A stretch of 17,152 bases of DNA from the NCBI GenBank assembly GCA_964520785.1, contig CAZFQG010000141.1, positions 1 to 17,152 on the forward strand, read 5' to 3'. Origin of the DNA: CAZFQG01 sp964520785. Lineage in GTDB: Bacteria; Planctomycetota; Planctomycetia; Pirellulales; Thermoguttaceae. Shown piece after piece: positions 15,067-17,152 of the stretch. The number at the start of each line of letters is the position of its first letter. Positions within the stretch are counted from its first letter, which is position 1. The notes beneath the pieces are model-generated. The model made no database searches. It saw only the letters and a list, made by a program, of their open reading frames with translations, and was not told the DNA's origin. The position numbers and the translations under genes were made by a program.

Positions 15067-16911
15067 TCATTTCTCGCTATTCTTTCCTTGACCTCGGCGC
15101 TCCAAACAAACCGCCAAAACCGCCAGATCCGCGGGCGTGATTCCACTGATCCGACCCGCTTGCCCCAGGTCTCGCGGGCATATTCGAGCCAGTTTTTCCC
15201 GTGCTTCAATCCGCAAATGCACCACGGAGGCATAGTCAAACCCCTCGGGAATACGCCGGTCGCTCCAGCGGCGCGTACGTTCAATCTGCGTCTCCTGGCG
15301 CGAGAGATACCCTGCGTACTTGACGTCCCACACTACCTGCTCCGCCGCCTCCCTCGAAACCGGCTTTAGTTCCGGGGCATGAACGATCATTTCCTCCCAG
15401 GTGGATTCCGGCCGCCGGAGGACCTTCGCAAGCGTCAGGTTGTCGTGCCAGGGTCGGTTCAATATGTCCATGGCCTTGGCGATTTCCGCCGTCTTCGCCC
15501 GGAGCTTCTCGTAACGTTCCGAACCGATGAGCCCGACCCTCCACCCGATGGGGGACAACCGACGGTCGGCATTGTCCTGGCGCAGCCTTAGACGGTATTC
15601 GGCCCTGGAAGTGAACATGCGATACGGTTCGTCGACTCCCCGGGTGATCAGGTCATCGACCATGACGCCGAGATAGGCCTCGTCGCGGCCCAGGACGAGC
15701 GGCCCTTTACCGGCCAGGGCAAGTGCCGCGTTCGCCCCCGCCAGAAGTCCCTGCCCGGCCGCCTCTTCGTAGCCGGTCGTGCCGTTGATCTGTCCGGCCA
15801 GGTACAACCCGGCCACCTTTTTCGTTTCCAGCGAGGGACAAAGCTGCTCCGGGGGTGCAAAGTCGTACTCAATGGCATAACCGTAGCGGAGAATCTCGGC
15901 TTTCGCGAGGCCGGGAATCAGCCGGACCATCTCATCCTGCACATCTCGCGGAAGGCTCGTCGGGAGTCCGTTGACGTAGATTTCGTTCGTCCGGCGGCCC
16001 TCCGGCTCCAGGAACAACTGATGCCGCTCCTTGTCCGCGAAACGGACCACTTTGGTTTCGATCGAGGGACAGTATCTCGGCCCGGTCGACTGTATCTGCC
16101 CCGAGTACATCGGGGCCCGGTCGAGGTTGGCACGGATCACGTCGTGGACCGCTTTGTTCGTATAGGTGATCCAGCAGGGAACCTGTGCCTGCGTGATCCG
16201 CGCATTCAAGAAGGAAAAGGGACGCGGATCGTCGTCTCCCGGTTGAATTTCGGTGTGGGAATAGTCGATTGATCGGGCATTCAGCCGCGGCGGGGTACCG
16301 GTCTTGAACCTCGCGATTCGGATTCCCGCCTCGCGCAGGGACCCGCTCATTCCGAGGACGGCCGCCTCGCCGGCCCGTCCCCCGGAGATACGCTGCTGAC
16401 CGTAGTGGAGGACCGCTTCGAGGAACGTTCCGGTCGTCAAGATAACGGCCTTCGCGCGGTACTCGACGCCTCCCATGACTCGAACCCCGGCGACGCGGAG
16501 ACGCCCCGCCTTTCTCTCCACCATAAGCCCGGTCGCGGTCTCCTGTCGCGGGGAGAGGTTCTCGGTGCTCTCCAGACGGTGCTTGAGGAACCGGTGATAC
16601 TCGGCCTTATCAGCCTGTGCCCTTGGTCCGTGCATGGCCGGTCCCTTGCGGCGGTTGAGCATCCGGAATTGGATTCCCGTGGCATCGATCGCCTCCCCCA
16701 TCAGGCCGCCGAGGGCGTCGATCTCGCGGACGATCTGCCCCTTTCCTACGCCCCCGATGGCCGGGTTGCAGCTCATCAGGGCGACGGTATCAAGGTTCGA
16801 AGTCAACAGGGCCGTCTTCGCTCCCATCCGCGCCGCCGCGGCGGCAGCCTCCGTCCCGGCATGGCCGGCACCGACGACGAGGATGTCGAAATCATGGCGG
16901 ACATAGGGCAT
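15067..16911 (-). CDS. mnmG: tRNA uridine-5-carboxymethylaminomethyl modification enzyme MnmG
   Basis: This is a 614-residue FAD-dependent subunit that, with the GTPase MnmE, installs the carboxymethylaminomethyl group at U34 of certain tRNAs in the cytoplasm. The FAD dinucleotide-binding motif is VVGAGHAGTEAA (G14, G16, G19), followed by the conserved SCNPAIGGVGKG (C48). Both classic family signatures are present: GPRYCPSIETK with the catalytic-type cysteine C281, and AGQINGTTGYEEAAGQ starting at A372. The C-terminal helical domain that contacts MnmE and tRNA is complete, and the length is normal. It starts at ATG 16911 without a clear Shine-Dalgarno. It is followed by a 339-bp gap and then the response regulator; mnmE and rsmG are not in the window. 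Confidence 0.97.
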   Translation of the reverse strand: MPYVRHDFDILVVGAGHAGTEAAAAAARMGAKTALLTSNLDTVALMSCNPAIGGVGKGQIVREIDALGGLMGEAIDATGIQFRMLNRRKGPAMHGPRAQADKAEYHRFLKHRLESTENLSPRQETATGLMVERKAGRLRVAGVRVMGGVEYRAKAVILTTGTFLEAVLHYGQQRISGGRAGEAAVLGMSGSLREAGIRIARFKTGTPPRLNARSIDYSHTEIQPGDDDPRPFSFLNARITQAQVPCWITYTNKAVHDVIRANLDRAPMYSGQIQSTGPRYCPSIETKVVRFADKERHQLFLEPEGRRTNEIYVNGLPTSLPRDVQDEMVRLIPGLAKAEILRYGYAIEYDFAPPEQLCPSLETKKVAGLYLAGQINGTTGYEEAAGQGLLAGANAALALAGKGPLVLGRDEAYLGVMVDDLITRGVDEPYRMFTSRAEYRLRLRQDNADRRLSPIGWRVGLIGSERYEKLRAKTAEIAKAMDILNRPWHDNLTLAKVLRRPESTWEEMIVHAPELKPVSREAAEQVVWDVKYAGYLSRQETQIERTRRWSDRRIPEGFDYASVVHLRIEAREKLARICPRDLGQAGRISGITPADLAVLAVCLERRGQGKNSEK

Positions 16912-17152
16912 TTTCTGGTCGATCGGCGGTGAAACTCAGTGGGGGATAAAAAGAAGGGGGAAAACGCCAATGATAAACCACCCACGCGGCAAACGAAAGG
17001 CGGCCTCCAAGATCAAGAACAGAACGGGAGATTGGGCACCCGTCAAGAACGCCGGGCAAGGGAGAGGCGAGACTCCGCCCGTTACTGCAAACCGTTTCCT
17101 CAAGAGCGAATCGTACCAGCGGGGGACGTTGACGCACGTGAGCAATTGCGGG
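16912..17152. other. Region upstream of mnmG, no supported gene
   Basis: Two minus-strand frames run through this stretch. One, open to the right edge and ending at 16936, finishes with a hydrophobic segment (WFIIGVFPLLFIPH). The other overlaps the mnmG start. Neither has a recognisable domain, and their composition looks like GC-rich noise. No convincing promoter or tRNA was found. The stretch could hold the tail of a gene lying beyond the edge. Confidence 0.3.

Noticed and set aside
16892..17145. Two short minus-strand ORFs upstream of mnmG, one ending in a hydrophobic segment
   Set aside because: There is no family resemblance. One overlaps the mnmG start, and the other is open at the window edge with only non-ATG starts. 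Not enough support for a gene call.

Overview
The window is high-GC and gene-dense, with eight protein-coding genes: four on the plus strand flanked by four on the minus strand, all continuous as read. It most resembles a member of the Planctomycetota or a neighbouring environmental lineage. The signs are three secreted sulfatases in a row, a PEGA-tailed Hanks-type kinase, a large secreted PEGA/Ig-like protein, and a response regulator with an excisionase-type helix-turn-helix at its N-terminus. This assignment rests on gene content and is an inference.

Left part (1-4553). A minus-strand gene running off the left edge encodes a secreted multidomain protein: PEGA, Ig-like domains, a carbohydrate-binding-like domain and a CARDB/DUF11-like domain, with a large internal duplication. 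Its similarity to its own first repeat stops exactly at a GTAG-headed REP-like palindrome at the window edge. Divergent from it is a membrane Ser/Thr kinase that also ends in a PEGA domain. Between them lies a 238-bp element with about 40-bp terminal inverted repeats.

Middle part (4695-12777). A DUF255/thioredoxin-fold protein is followed by a three-gene sulfatase cluster, probably transcribed from an extended -10 promoter at 6860-6868. The three sulfatases differ in subfamily and in formylglycine motif (CTPTR, CSPSR, CTASR). The third is the most unusual gene here: a complete sulfatase fused in frame to an M23 (LytM-type) metallopeptidase module and two PKD domains. The first two sulfatases are linked through a seven-codon reading frame with ATGA overlaps at both ends.

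Right part (12843-17152). Convergent with the sulfatases is a minus-strand group: mnmG (tRNA modification), then a response regulator and a soluble histidine kinase. The response regulator has its own strong sigma70-type promoter and a roughly 220-nt leader with two predicted stem-loops, one carrying a CsrA-like sequence. The last 241 bases hold no gene I can support.

Functionally, the plus-strand cluster looks like extracytoplasmic sulfated-polysaccharide or glycoprotein processing. The divergent PEGA pair and the regulator/kinase pair are signalling genes of unknown target. No sulfatase-maturating enzyme, transporter, glycoside hydrolase, tRNA, rRNA, CRISPR array or transposase gene is visible.
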